DNA of 64,000 nt from an uncultured Oscillibacter sp. Lineage in GTDB: Bacteria > Bacillota > Clostridia > Oscillospirales > Oscillospiraceae. Shown piece after piece: positions 48,510-57,741 of the stretch; the stretch's first letter is position 1; each line of letters opens with the position of its first letter. The position numbers and the translations under genes are program-made. Below the pieces are notes generated by a model. It had not been told where the DNA came from. It did no database searches and saw only the letters and a list, made by a program, of their open reading frames with translations. The stretch lies in contig CAJTMG010000015.1 of assembly GCA_910577405.1 (NCBI GenBank), positions 1 to 64,000 of the forward strand, written 5' to 3'.

Positions 48510-48691
48510 TACACGCCCCTCCCTTCCGGAAAAATTTTTGTTATGCGCCGGTTTCTTCTTATCAAGCACCGCTTGGCCCAAGAATCCATATCTGTCTGCA
48601 TAACTCCAGCCGCCGCCAGGGATAAGACTCCGATGCCCACAGCCAGCAAAAGAAGCAAAATGCAGATACGGGCGCGCTTTCGCTTGAGCAT
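48509..48691 (-). CDS. Small membrane protein, 60 aa
   Basis: ATG 48691 (MLKRKRARICILLLLL...) follows AAGGGGTG. It has a basic start and then a long hydrophobic segment (ILLLLLAVGIGVLSLAAAGV). It lies between thrC and the phosphoesterase, coupled to the latter by the overlap TAATG. The function is unknown. Confidence 0.5.
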   Translation of the reverse strand: MLKRKRARICILLLLLAVGIGVLSLAAAGVMQTDMDSWAKRCLIRRNRRITKIFPEGRGV

Positions 48692-48704
48692 GGGACGCAC
48701 CCCT

Positions 48705-50192
48705 TTATTTCAGGAATTCCAGAACCACGTTATCCATCCCGGCCTTTTCCGCGGTCAGGTCGAAGCGCCGGGACTTACCCTTCAGCGCCGCCAGACGACG
48801 GGGCACGGTCACGCCGGTTTTCTTATGCAGCTGGTCCAGAAGCTCCACGCCGTCTCCCGCAGGGGGTTCCCCAACCGCCCGCAGAACGTGGTCGCAGAAC
48901 TTATAGGGGGACGCGGTGGAGGCAAAGACGGTCAGTGTCATGTCGCCGGTGGCCTGACGGTACTGCTCCATCACGCTGGCAGCTACGGCGGTATGCGTAT
49001 CAATCAGGTAGCCGTACTCCTTATAATAACGGGCGATGGTCTCAGACGTACCCGCCTCGTCACAGAAGCCGCCCCAGAACTGCTCTGTCAAGGCCTTCTT
49101 GATATCCTCGGAGACTTCATACCGGCCATCCTTGGACAGCGCCGCCATATAATCCCGGACCTCCGCGTCATTTTCACCGGAGAGATCAAAGAGCAGCCGT
49201 TCCAGATTGCTGGATACCAGGATATCCATAGACGGGCTCATGGTGGTGTGGAAGGGCCGGTTTCTGTCGTAAACGCCAGTGCGGAGGAAGTCGGTCAGCA
49301 CGTCGTTGCAGTTGGATGCGCAGATGAGCTTTCCGACGGGCAGACCCATGCGTTTTGCGTAGTATGCCGCCAGAATATCACCGAAATTGCCCGTAGGGAC
49401 ACAGAAATTGACCTGATCGCCCATCTGAATCTCCCCATCCCGGAGCAAATCGCAGTAAGCGGAAATATAGTAGACCACCTGCGGCAGAATCCGGCCCCAG
49501 TTGATGGAGTTGGCCGATGAGAGGAAGTAGCCCCGGTCCGCCAGCGTCTTCCGGATGGCCTCGTCAGAGAAAATCCGCTTCACACCCGCCTGAGCGTCAT
49601 CGAAATTGCCCTCCACTGCGCAGACGCCTACATTTTCGCCGTCCTGAGTGACCATCTGGGCCTCCTGCACTGCGGAAACGCCGTCTTTGGGATAGAATAC
49701 CATGATTTTCGTCTGGGGCACATCGGCAAAGCCCTCCATAGCCGCCTTGCCGGTATCGCCCGACGTGGCCACCAGAATGCAGACCGTCTTATCCTCCCCT
49801 GTCTTCCGGAGCGCCGCGGACAGAAGCTGGGGCAGCATTTGCAGGGCCATGTCCTTGAACGCCGACGTAGGGCCATGCCACAGCTCCAGGCAATAGGTAT
49901 TACCGTCCACCTTCCGAAGGGGCGCGGCGGCGGGATGATCGAACTTGTCCGGGCCATAGGCGTTGTTGGCAAAGCCCAGAAGCTCCTCCTCGCTGTAGTC
50001 CGTCAGATAGAGGGCCATGACCTTAGCCGCCCGGGTCTGATAGCCAGCGTCCATCAGGCTCCGCAGAAACGCCTCGTCAATCTGCGGGATGGCTTCCGGC
50101 GTCAGCAGCCCTCCGTCCCGGGACAGACCCATTTTCACCGCCTCCGAAGCTGTGATGCGCAGAGTATTGTCCCGTGTGCTGTAGTATCTCAT
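48705..50192 (-). CDS. thrC: Threonine synthase
   Basis: The PLP enzyme converts O-phosphohomoserine to threonine. The PLP lysine lies in the segment LWHGPTSAFKDMALQ near residue 110, and the phosphate-binding loop is ATSGDTGKAA near 148. The N-terminus MRYYSTRDNTLRITASEAV and 495-residue length fit the group found in yeast, E. coli and Clostridia. It is alone here without hom or thrB. Confidence 0.95.
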   Translation of the reverse strand: MRYYSTRDNTLRITASEAVKMGLSRDGGLLTPEAIPQIDEAFLRSLMDAGYQTRAAKVMALYLTDYSEEELLGFANNAYGPDKFDHPAAAPLRKVDGNTYCLELWHGPTSAFKDMALQMLPQLLSAALRKTGEDKTVCILVATSGDTGKAAMEGFADVPQTKIMVFYPKDGVSAVQEAQMVTQDGENVGVCAVEGNFDDAQAGVKRIFSDEAIRKTLADRGYFLSSANSINWGRILPQVVYYISAYCDLLRDGEIQMGDQVNFCVPTGNFGDILAAYYAKRMGLPVGKLICASNCNDVLTDFLRTGVYDRNRPFHTTMSPSMDILVSSNLERLLFDLSGENDAEVRDYMAALSKDGRYEVSEDIKKALTEQFWGGFCDEAGTSETIARYYKEYGYLIDTHTAVAASVMEQYRQATGDMTLTVFASTASPYKFCDHVLRAVGEPPAGDGVELLDQLHKKTGVTVPRRLAALKGKSRRFDLTAEKAGMDNVVLEFLK

Positions 50193-50222
50193 TGCGCGAT
50201 TCTTCCTTTCTTTTGATGCCTT

Positions 50223-50579
50223 TTATTCAAATGCGTTCTCCAGATATTCGATCCGAAGGACGCCGCCTGTTTCCTCGAAGACTTCCGCCACATCGAACCG
50301 GGCCGGGCAGTCCTCCCCGCTCTCGGCCAGGTACGCCCCGGCAGTCTTCCGTAATTTCTCCTGCTTCCGCCCGTCCACGAACTCCCGCGGCAGTCCAATG
50401 GAACCCGGACCCCGGCGCTTGACTTCCACAAAGCACAGCACGCCTTCCGGTGAACGGGCAATCAGGTCCAGCTCTCCACAGCGCCGCCGCCATTGACGTT
50501 CCAGTATTTCATAGCCCAGGCTCTCCAGATAACGGGCCGCGAACGCCTCTCCCTGGTCGCCGGATTCCTTGCGCTTCAT
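50223..50579 (-). CDS. YraN family protein (UPF0102)
   Basis: The 118-residue protein starts MKRKESGDQGEAFAARYLESLGYEILERQWRRRCGELDLIA, with the nuclease-like ExxxxxxxxGELD...VEVKRR pattern of the Holliday junction resolvase-like YraN family. The biological role is unclear. Its ATG overlaps the stop of rnhB by four bases, the usual rnhB-yraN neighbourhood. Confidence 0.92.
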   Translation of the reverse strand: MKRKESGDQGEAFAARYLESLGYEILERQWRRRCGELDLIARSPEGVLCFVEVKRRGPGSIGLPREFVDGRKQEKLRKTAGAYLAESGEDCPARFDVAEVFEETGGVLRIEYLENAFE

Positions 50580-51199
50580 CCCCGCCGCGCCTCCCATTTT
50601 TTCAGGAAGGTCTTCCGATGCGCCGGGCAGGGTCCGTAGATATCCAGCATAGCGAAATGGAGCTTTGTGCCATAACCCTTGTGCCGCGCAAACTGGTACT
50701 GCGGATACGCCTGGTCCATGTCTCCCGCGGCGTAACGGTCCCGGCTGACCTTGGCCAGAATCGACGCCGCCGCAATGGATGCGCTCAGACCGTCGCCGTG
50801 GACAATGGCCCAATGCGGCACGGAAATCCGATTCCGGCTCCCATGGTCCCGGTTGCCATCGATCAAAGACAGGTCCGGTTTTTTCGACAGCCCTTCGATT
50901 GCCCTCTGCATCACCAGCATCCGGGCGTTCAGAATGTCAATCCGGTCGATTTCCTTCGCTTCCACACGGGCCACGTTCCACGCTTCCGCCTGCCCGGTAA
51001 TCAGCTCATATAATTTTTCCCGCTTTTTTTCCGAAATCTTCTTGGAATCGTTCAAACCCGGCAGCTCCGCATCCCTGGGCAGAATCACCGCCGCCGCGTA
51101 CACCGGGCCTGCCAGAGGACCCGCCCCGGCTTCATCCACGCCGCACAGCACGCTATAGCCCTCCGCCCAGGCTTCCTGTTCATAAGTCCATAAGTCTAT
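50576..51199 (-). CDS. rnhB: Ribonuclease HII, apparent ATA start
   Basis: The enzyme removes RNA and single ribonucleotides from DNA. GVDEAGAGPLAGPVYAAAVIL carries the first acidic pair, and SLIDGNRDHG and the AAASILAKVSRDRYA segment follow. The family N-terminus (DLWTYEQEAWAEGYSVLCGVDEAG) continues upstream of the first normal start codon, to an ATA at 51199 that lies 9 bases after GGGAG. No ATG, GTG or TTG is in frame at that place. An internal GTG or CTG near 51151 would remove the helix before the active site. Confidence 0.9.
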   Translation of the reverse strand: MDLWTYEQEAWAEGYSVLCGVDEAGAGPLAGPVYAAAVILPRDAELPGLNDSKKISEKKREKLYELITGQAEAWNVARVEAKEIDRIDILNARMLVMQRAIEGLSKKPDLSLIDGNRDHGSRNRISVPHWAIVHGDGLSASIAAASILAKVSRDRYAAGDMDQAYPQYQFARHKGYGTKLHFAMLDIYGPCPAHRKTFLKKWEARRG

Positions 51200-51214
51200 G
51201 TAAACCCGCTCCCT

Positions 51215-51721
51215 TCAACGCCGCACCTGCACCAGAAAGCCCTTTCTGGCAAGCAGCGCCTCAAATTCCCGATAACCCTGCAATATCGCCCGCACCGGCG
51301 CCCGTTTACCATCCGGAAACTCGAACACCCAGCCGGACAGCAGCAGCACCGCCCCGGCCTCCAGCTCTCCCAGATTCCGCACCGTCACCCCGCCGGAGCG
51401 CAGGTCCTCCCAGCGGTATGAACGGCGGTCCCGGCGGCTCAGAACAAACACCACCATGTTCTCATCATACAGCACACAGCCGGGGCCTTTCCAGAACACG
51501 CAATAAGCATAATACACTGAAATCCCGCCCAGCAGAAGCACGCCCAGGGTTTCCACAACGCGCTCCCGGCCGGAAGAAGGTTCCGCCGCTGTCAAAATCA
51601 CCGACTCGCCCTCCCAGTCCGTCAGCAGGCCCCAGGCGCCAAAAACCACGCAGGCTGTCAGCAGTGCCCAGACCATCACACTGACCACATATGACAGTTT
51701 CCCCACGCCTACCCGCTTCAT
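51215..51721 (-). CDS. Membrane protein with PH-like domain, 168 aa
   Basis: Two membrane segments (SYVVSVMVWALLTACVVFGAW near residue 10 and TLGVLLLGGISVYYAYCVFW near 57) are followed by a soluble domain of beta strands (VVFVLSRRDRRSYRWEDLRSG...) that resembles bacterial PH-like domains. It overlaps the end of rbgA by 4 bases. The function is unknown. Confidence 0.6.
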   Translation of the reverse strand: MKRVGVGKLSYVVSVMVWALLTACVVFGAWGLLTDWEGESVILTAAEPSSGRERVVETLGVLLLGGISVYYAYCVFWKGPGCVLYDENMVVFVLSRRDRRSYRWEDLRSGGVTVRNLGELEAGAVLLLSGWVFEFPDGKRAPVRAILQGYREFEALLARKGFLVQVRR

Positions 51722-52602
51722 ACCGTATCCTTTGGCGGCTCCTCCAACGTAAACCGTCCCAGCTTGCCGCCCCGGAATTCATCCAGCAGGATTTTCGCCA
51801 TTCGCTCCGTATCTATCTCCCCGCCAGAGATCAAAAATCCACGGCGTTTCCCAGCGCACTCCAGAAGACGATAGCCAAAGGCGATATCGTTGTCTCCGTC
51901 CCGTTCCGGCAGCGCCGCCAGCTTGTAGCCCGTCTGAAGCGCCTCTGGATAGTGGCCCGCCAGAAACGCCATCAGATGACAGCCCAGGGTTTCCGTATCC
52001 AGAATCTCGTCCTTCACCGCCCCTGTGTAGGCCAGATGCAGGCCCGTCTGTTCATCGTCCAGCTTAGGCCATAGGATTCCCGGAGTGTCCAGCAAATCCA
52101 GGGACGCGTCCACGTTCACCCATTGCTTTCCCCGCGTCACACCGGGCCGGTCTCCTGTTTTGGCCGACTTCTTCCCTGCCGCCTTGTTGATAAATGTCGA
52201 CTTCCCCACATTAGGCACTCCGACCACCATCGCCCGAATGGGACGGCCGGTCATACCCTTCTCCTGCCATTTTGCGATTTGCTCCTTCAAGCAGCTCCGG
52301 GCAAGGCTCGTCAGGGTCTGTCCCACATTGCCTCCGGTACGGGAATCCAAAGCCGCCGCCGGCATCCCATGCTTTGCAAAGTAATCACACCATACCCGGT
52401 TCATCTGCGGGTCCGCCTGGTCCGCCCGGTTCAGGATCATCATCCGAGGCTTTCCGGCACAGATGGCGTCGATATCCGGGTTCCGGCTGGACGCGGGAAT
52501 CCGGGCGTCTGCCAGCTCCACCACGATATCCACATACTTCAAATCCGCTTCCATCTGCCGCCGGGTCTTGGTCATATGTCCGGGATACCATTGAATATTC
52601 AT
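51718..52602 (-). CDS. rbgA: Ribosome biogenesis GTPase RbgA (YlqF)
   Basis: The 294-residue, circularly permuted GTPase matures the 50S subunit. The G4 motif (LNRADQAD, near residue 58) comes before G1 (GVPNVGKSTFIN, near 130) and G3 (DTPGILWP, near 175), as the family requires. The start MNIQWYPGHMTKTRRQ is typical and sits one base after the stop of lepB. Neighbours rplS, lepB and rnhB match the common Firmicutes order. Confidence 0.96.
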   Translation of the reverse strand: MNIQWYPGHMTKTRRQMEADLKYVDIVVELADARIPASSRNPDIDAICAGKPRMMILNRADQADPQMNRVWCDYFAKHGMPAAALDSRTGGNVGQTLTSLARSCLKEQIAKWQEKGMTGRPIRAMVVGVPNVGKSTFINKAAGKKSAKTGDRPGVTRGKQWVNVDASLDLLDTPGILWPKLDDEQTGLHLAYTGAVKDEILDTETLGCHLMAFLAGHYPEALQTGYKLAALPERDGDNDIAFGYRLLECAGKRRGFLISGGEIDTERMAKILLDEFRGGKLGRFTLEEPPKDTV

Positions 52603-52603
52603 C

Positions 52604-53179
52604 TCAGTCCACCCCTCCAATCCGTCCAAAATCCCGCCTGCCAGTTTCCTCTGACGCGCCGGGGAACAGCAGTATTTTTGCTTTCCCGGCAATATACCGC
52701 ACGTCTACCGTTCCCAACCGGGCGTCACGGCTGTCAGTGCTGTGATTGCGGTTATCGCCCATCACAAAAACGCTTCCCTCCGGCACCCGCAGAGGGAATT
52801 CCATCCCCTCCTCGCGGTAGGTCGGCTCATTCACGTAGTCCTCCTGCAAGCGCTGGCCGTCCACGTAAACCGTCCCTGTACCGAAATCGATATCCACCAC
52901 CTGTCCTTCGGTGGCGATCACCCGCTTGATAATCTGATTGAGCTGGAGGCTTGTTTTTTGCAGCACCACGATATCCCCCGGCTGAAACTCCCCGCACAGG
53001 GGTCTGCTGACCACCAACAGCAAATCCTGCTCCTGGAGGCTGGGCAGCATCGAATGGCCTCTCACCACGCTCAATCGAAACACAAAGGTAAACAGAAGCA
53101 TCATCAGCAGAATATTCTTAATAAAAACCTGCAAAGCCTCATAATACCCCTTAGCCTTGGCATTCTCTTTTTCTTCCAT
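52604..53179 (-). CDS. lepB: Signal peptidase I, first of two copies
   Basis: The 191-residue enzyme has one N-terminal membrane segment (IKNILLMMLLFTFVFRLSVV), the catalytic Ser in GHSMLPSL near residue 42, the Lys in IIKRVIATEG near 84, and GDNRNHSTDSRD near 140. It cuts signal peptides from exported proteins. It lies directly next to a second, similar gene. Confidence 0.95.
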   Translation of the reverse strand: MEEKENAKAKGYYEALQVFIKNILLMMLLFTFVFRLSVVRGHSMLPSLQEQDLLLVVSRPLCGEFQPGDIVVLQKTSLQLNQIIKRVIATEGQVVDIDFGTGTVYVDGQRLQEDYVNEPTYREEGMEFPLRVPEGSVFVMGDNRNHSTDSRDARLGTVDVRYIAGKAKILLFPGASEETGRRDFGRIGGVD

Positions 53180-53206
53180 CTGGTTTCTCTCCGGCCCGCG
53201 CCCTTC

Positions 53207-53818
53207 TCAGCAGAGCGAGCCAATCCGGTTCCACTCCCGGTCTTCCAGGCCCGCCGTCTCGCCCGGAACCAGCAGAAATACCGCCCGTCCGATCAAATTC
53301 CTGGTATCCACTGCCCCCAAAAGCGGGTCCCGACTATCCCGGCTGTCATTTCGATTGTCCCCCATCAGGAACACACAGCCCTCCGGCACCGTCAGCGGGA
53401 ACTCCGTGCCCTCCGACAGATGGGTTTCCTCCCGGATGTACGGTTCTGACAGTGCCGTGCCGTCCACTGAAACAACTCCGTTGACGAAATCCACATCCAC
53501 CGTCTGGCCCTCCGTGGCAATCACCCGCTTTACAATTGGCTCCCCGTTCTCAAACGACGCCTTTGCCGCGATCACGATATCACCCTGTCTGTACTCCCGG
53601 CATAGAATCCCATTCACTACCAGCAGCATATCTCCATTTTGCAGCGTCTCCCGCATGGAAGCGCCCGACACGCCTACGATCCGCACGCCGAACGTAAACA
53701 AAAGCACCGCCGCCAGCACGGAACACACCAACGCCTGCACCCATTCGTAGACGCTCCGGCCCGGCTGACGCTCTTCCTGCTTCTCCTGTTTTTCCTCCAT
53801 GCTTTCCTGCTCGTCCAT
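53207..53818 (-). CDS. lepB: Signal peptidase I, second copy
   Basis: The 203-residue paralogue of the preceding gene has a Glu/Gln-rich cytoplasmic start, a membrane segment (ALVCSVLAAVLLFTFGVRIV), Ser in GASMRETL, Lys in IVKRVIATEG and GDNRNDSRDSRD. The two share most of the C-terminal half, so a tandem duplication is likely. Their differing Ser loops (HSMLPS against ASMRET) may mean different substrates. Confidence 0.95.
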   Translation of the reverse strand: MDEQESMEEKQEKQEERQPGRSVYEWVQALVCSVLAAVLLFTFGVRIVGVSGASMRETLQNGDMLLVVNGILCREYRQGDIVIAAKASFENGEPIVKRVIATEGQTVDVDFVNGVVSVDGTALSEPYIREETHLSEGTEFPLTVPEGCVFLMGDNRNDSRDSRDPLLGAVDTRNLIGRAVFLLVPGETAGLEDREWNRIGSLC

Positions 53819-53906
53819 CGCTCCAGCCTCCTCTTCTCCTCAATTCTTATCAGTATACCAAATATCTCCCCGAATCACAACCCGTTCCGCAAATATTTCT
53901 GTCTTT

Positions 53907-53948
53907 TATACAAGAAAAAAGAGAGGCAGCCGCGCCCCTCTTTTCATC
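53907..53948 (-). terminator. rplS terminator
   Basis: Minus strand AGAGGGGC-gcggct-GCCTCTCT then TTTTTCTTG, directly after rplS. Confidence 0.85.
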
Positions 53949-53952
53949 CTGC

Positions 53953-54294
53953 TTAGAGCTTTTCCTTGATCTTGGCACTCTTGCCCACACGTCCCCGGAG
54001 GTAGTACAGCTTCGCACGACGGACCGCGCCGTTCCGCACAATCTGGATGGTGTCGATAGAGGGAGAATGCAGCGGGAAGACCTTCTCCACGCCCACGCCG
54101 TAAGAGATCCGGCGCACCGTGATGGTTTCCTCAATGCCGCCGTGCTTCTTTGCGATGACCACGCCCTCGAAGACCTGGATACGCTCGCGGGAACCTTCCT
54201 TGACCTTTACGTGTACCCGGACGGTGTCGCCAATCTGCACTTTCGGCATTTCCTTTGACAGGGCTTCTTTGTTCAGCTCTTTAATGAGATCCAT
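53953..54294 (-). CDS. rplS: 50S ribosomal protein L19
   Basis: The 113-residue protein is located at the subunit interface. MPKVQIGDTVRVHVKVKEGSRERIQVFEGVVIAKKHGG, VEKVFPLHSPSID and RRAKLYYLRGRVGKSAKIKE are characteristic. ATG 54294 follows AGGAGGAAA. The usual partners rimM and trmD are not upstream. Confidence 0.98.
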   Translation of the reverse strand: MDLIKELNKEALSKEMPKVQIGDTVRVHVKVKEGSRERIQVFEGVVIAKKHGGIEETITVRRISYGVGVEKVFPLHSPSIDTIQIVRNGAVRRAKLYYLRGRVGKSAKIKEKL

Positions 54295-54386
54295 TGTGAT
54301 TTCCTCCTGTTTTATAGGCGTTCTTAACTGTTTTTCCTCTCCGGAATCTTGTTTACAGCAGAGGACCGCCCTTTTGTAGCCCGTAC

Positions 54387-54415
54387 AGCATACCACACTC
54401 TGCCAGGGATTGCAA
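54387..54415 (-). promoter_or_regulatory. rplS promoter
   Basis: Minus strand TTGCAA, 17 bases, TATGCT (extended by TG), about 90 bases before rplS. The leader may hold an L19-type regulatory structure, but none is clear. The stretch 54416-54611 shows no gene. Confidence 0.65.
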
Positions 54416-54611
54416 GGATTTTCGGAAACTTTTTTGTCCTTTTTCCGTCCTGCCGGGTCTTTTGGGCGTTTTATGGAAGAATCACCGGGCTTTTTGCAGG
54501 CGGCTTCCGGAAAAATGACGAAATTTCAGGGTCCGGGCCGCCCGCAACGCCCTGAAAATTTCTGCCCTGCCATCCCAGCCCTGAACTGCCCGCAAGCGCT
54601 TCCGCCGTTCC

Positions 54612-54923
54612 TTACGTTTCCGGCAGCTCTCCCCTTCGCTCCGGGCTGTTCTGGAAGCTCTCCGGGTCAAAACGGCAGAACCATTCCACCTGGGGATAAC
54701 AGGGATACGCCGTCAGATCATGCCGTACCGCAATCCCTTCCGCAAGCAGGAAATCCCTCGTTCCGTCCTCGTACACGTCCTCCTCATAGACCGTCACCGG
54801 CAAGCCCTCATACAGCGTCACAGGCCGTCCCCGTGAATCCAGCCGTGTGCCGCTCTGGGACAGCATCACCAGGTCCCGGTCTATCAGCTCGTTGAAATCC
54901 ACCGAAAACCAGATTCTTTCCAT
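54612..54923 (-). CDS. Hypothetical protein, 103 aa
   Basis: An acidic soluble protein (MERIWFSVDFNELIDRDLVMLSQSGTRLDSRG...) of mixed strand and helix with a Glu/Asp-rich middle. GGAGGGCGG precedes the start. I know similar proteins only as uncharacterised in Oscillospiraceae. It is divergent from gltX. Confidence 0.6.
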   Translation of the reverse strand: MERIWFSVDFNELIDRDLVMLSQSGTRLDSRGRPVTLYEGLPVTVYEEDVYEDGTRDFLLAEGIAVRHDLTAYPCYPQVEWFCRFDPESFQNSPERRGELPET

Positions 54924-55002
54924 AGACCGCCCTCCTTTCCGTCCCTCCGACGCCTTATTTTAATCCGGAAACCCGTTTGCTGCAAGACCTTTTTACTTTT
55001 TC

Positions 55003-55031
55003 TTGACTTTTCCAGCCAAAGAGGGGATAAT
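55003..55031 (+). promoter_or_regulatory. gltX promoter
   Basis: TTGACT, 17 bases, GATAAT, with a 60-base leader before gltX. Confidence 0.7.
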
Positions 55032-55098
55032 GTCTAGTATTCTGATTTCTATCACGATGGCTCCGCCGTACCCGGGGCCTGACGCCTGGAGGTTTCTT

Positions 55099-56589
55099 AT
55101 GACACTTGACACCCGCTTCTTTGAAGAGATGGAGGCCCGTATTCCCAAGGGCAAGGTCCGTACCCGCTTCGCCCCCTCCCCCACCGGCTATATGCACGTG
55201 GGCAATCTCCGTACCGCTCTCTATACTTGGCTGATCGCGCGCCATGCCGGGGGAACGTTCATCCTCCGCATTGAGGACACCGACCAGGGCCGTCTGGTGG
55301 AGGGCGCGACTGATGTAATCTACCGTACCATGACCGAGTGCGGCCTGACCCATGACGAAGGCCCGGACGTGGGCGGTCCTGTGGGTCCTTACATTCAGTC
55401 GGAACGCCGGGATCTGTACGGCAAATACGCCCATCTGCTGGCGGAAAAGGGCGCGGCTTACTACTGCTTCTGTGAGAAAACCGAGTCCGAGGAAGACGCA
55501 GGGGACTTCAACCGCGCCGCCGACCCCTGCCGCGATCTGTCCCCGGAAGAGGTGCAGGCCAAACTGAACGCCGGTCTGCCTTACGTTATCCGCCAGCGTA
55601 TCCCTCAGGAGGGAACCACCACCTTCCATGATGTGTCCTTCGGCGAGATCACCGTGGAAAACAAAACCCTGGACGATCAGGTGCTGCTCAAGCGGGACGG
55701 CCTGCCTACCTACAACTTTGCCAACGTCGTGGATGACCATCTGATGGGTATCACACACGTGGTCCGGGGCAGTGAATACCTGTCCTCCGCCCCCAAATAC
55801 AACCTGCTCTATGAGGCGTTCGGCTGGGAGATCCCTACCTATGTCCACTGCTCTCCTGTCATGCGGGACCAGCACAACAAGATGTCCAAGCGCCACGGCG
55901 ACCCCTCCTACGAGGACCTGATCGCGCAAGGATACCTGACCCCTGCCGTGCTGAATTATGTGGCCCTTCTCGGCTGGGCGCCCAAGGGAGAGCTTTCCGA
56001 GCAGGAGGTCTTTTCCCTGGCGGAGCTGGTGGACGCTTTTGACATCGCCGGCATCTCCAAATCCCCCGCCATCTTCGATATCGAAAAGCTGACGCACTTC
56101 AACGCCCTCTACCTCCGCGCGCTCTCCCCTGAGGACTTCGCTGAAACCGCAGAGCCTTATATCCGTCAGAGCGTCAAAAACCCCGCCATTGACGCCGCCG
56201 CCATTTCCGCCCTCTTGCAGGCCCGCTGTGAACGGCTGACCGATATCCCGGAAAAGGTCGACTTCTTTGACGCCCTCCCGGATTACGACACGGCCCTCTT
56301 TACCAACAAAAAGTCCAAGACCAATCCGGAGGTCTCCAAAGCCATGCTGGAAGCCGCCGTTCCCGTCCTGGAAGCCCTCCCCGACTGGACCCAGGAAGCC
56401 ATTCATGACGCCTTGATCGGCCTTGCCGTGAAGCTGGAGGTCAAGAACGCAACCTTGATGTGGCCCGTCCGAATCGCAGCCGCGGGCAAACAGGTCACTC
56501 CCGGCGGCGCGGTGGAAATCTGCCAGATCCTTGGCCGGGACGAAACTGTCCGCCGTCTGAAGCTGGGCCTTGCGCGGCTGGAATCCTGA
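55099..56589 (+). CDS. gltX: Glutamate-tRNA ligase
   Basis: The class I synthetase charges tRNA with glutamate. The HIGH-type motif FAPSPTGYMHVGN lies near residue 20, and the KMSKR loop in DQHNKMSKRHG near 260. The anticodon-binding helical part makes up the rest of the 496 residues. ATG 55099 is chosen after TGGAGG; the longer frame from 55003 covers the promoter. asnA follows after 60 bases. Confidence 0.96.
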   Translation: MTLDTRFFEEMEARIPKGKVRTRFAPSPTGYMHVGNLRTALYTWLIARHAGGTFILRIEDTDQGRLVEGATDVIYRTMTECGLTHDEGPDVGGPVGPYIQSERRDLYGKYAHLLAEKGAAYYCFCEKTESEEDAGDFNRAADPCRDLSPEEVQAKLNAGLPYVIRQRIPQEGTTTFHDVSFGEITVENKTLDDQVLLKRDGLPTYNFANVVDDHLMGITHVVRGSEYLSSAPKYNLLYEAFGWEIPTYVHCSPVMRDQHNKMSKRHGDPSYEDLIAQGYLTPAVLNYVALLGWAPKGELSEQEVFSLAELVDAFDIAGISKSPAIFDIEKLTHFNALYLRALSPEDFAETAEPYIRQSVKNPAIDAAAISALLQARCERLTDIPEKVDFFDALPDYDTALFTNKKSKTNPEVSKAMLEAAVPVLEALPDWTQEAIHDALIGLAVKLEVKNATLMWPVRIAAAGKQVTPGGAVEICQILGRDETVRRLKLGLARLES

Positions 56590-56649
56590 TTGACCCTGTT
56601 TCCCTTTTTTGTAATTTTTGATATTTTAATAAAGGACTGGTTTTTTCAA

Positions 56650-57657
56650 ATGAGTAGACTTACCATCCCCTCCGATTACCGGATGCCCTTGAGCAACAAC
56701 GAGCTTCAGCAGGCCATTGAGCTGATTCACAACGATTTTCAGCATAATCTGACCATCCGCCTGAATCTCCACCGGGTCTCCGCTCCCCTCTTTGTGGACG
56801 GCCGTACCGGTCTGAATGACGACCTGAACGGTGTGGAACGTCCCGTCTCCTTCGATATCCCCGATGTGGGCGCGGATGGTCAGGTGGTCCATTCCCTGGC
56901 CAAGTGGAAACGTCTGGCCCTCAAGCGCTACGACTTCCCCGCCGGTATGGGCCTTTACACCGATATGAACGCCATCCGCCGGGACGAAATCGTTGACAAC
57001 CTCCATTCAATCTACGTGGACCAGTGGGATTGGGAAAAACATATCAATCCCGGGGACCGGAATCTTCAGTACCTCAAGGATACCGTCCGGGCCATCGTGG
57101 GGGCCATCTGTGATACAGCCTCCGCTCTCCGGAATCACTACCCCGTTCTCTCCTTCCGGCCTGACCGCGACGTCTATTTCATCACCACCCAAGAGCTGGA
57201 GGACCGGTTCCCTAACCTGACCCCCTCTGAACGGGAAAGCGAAATCTGCCGCGCTCACCGCACCGTCTTTCTGATGCAGATCGGCAAGACCCTGCAATCC
57301 GGCCAGCGCCACGACGGACGCGCGCCTGACTATGACGATTGGGAGCTGAACGGCGACATCCTGATGTGGAATCCCGTCCTCCGGAAGGCGTTTGAGGTCT
57401 CCTCCATGGGTATCCGCGTGGACGCTCCCGCCCTGGACCGCCAGCTGACCGCCTCCGGCTGCGAGAACCGCCGGGAGCTTCCCTTCCATCAGATGCTCCT
57501 GAACGGCCAGCTTCCCCAATCCATTGGCGGCGGCATCGGGCAATCCCGGCTCTGTATGCTGCTCCTGGGCGCTTGTCATATCGGCGAGGTCCAGGCCAGC
57601 CTCTGGGATCACGATACCCTGACGGAATGCGAACAGGCGGGAATCACGCTTCTGTAA
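56650..57657 (+). CDS. asnA: Aspartate-ammonia ligase (asparagine synthetase A)
   Basis: The 335-residue enzyme makes asparagine from aspartate, ammonia and ATP. SAPLFVDGRTGLNDDLNGVERPVSFDI (near residue 44) and ALKRYDFPAGMGLYTDMNAIRRDE (near 88) are family blocks. GGGIGQSRLCMLLLGACHIGEVQASLW near the C-terminus is the class II synthetase-like motif 3. It probably shares the gltX transcript, as no clear promoter lies between them. Confidence 0.96.
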   Translation: MSRLTIPSDYRMPLSNNELQQAIELIHNDFQHNLTIRLNLHRVSAPLFVDGRTGLNDDLNGVERPVSFDIPDVGADGQVVHSLAKWKRLALKRYDFPAGMGLYTDMNAIRRDEIVDNLHSIYVDQWDWEKHINPGDRNLQYLKDTVRAIVGAICDTASALRNHYPVLSFRPDRDVYFITTQELEDRFPNLTPSERESEICRAHRTVFLMQIGKTLQSGQRHDGRAPDYDDWELNGDILMWNPVLRKAFEVSSMGIRVDAPALDRQLTASGCENRRELPFHQMLLNGQLPQSIGGGIGQSRLCMLLLGACHIGEVQASLWDHDTLTECEQAGITLL

Positions 57658-57741
57658 CCAAGATTCCCTTTACAGGCGCGGCATCTCATTCCATCGGCCG
57701 CCTGACAGCCTGATTCCCTTTACATCTTCTCATTGCGCAAA

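Noticed and set aside
46407..49520. Plus-strand frame of 1037 codons across tig and the phosphoesterase
   Set aside because: It spans several well-supported minus-strand genes and their gaps; its composition is that of an antisense shadow.
54955..56406. Minus-strand frame of 483 codons opposite gltX
   Set aside because: gltX has both synthetase signature motifs; the opposite frame is a shadow.
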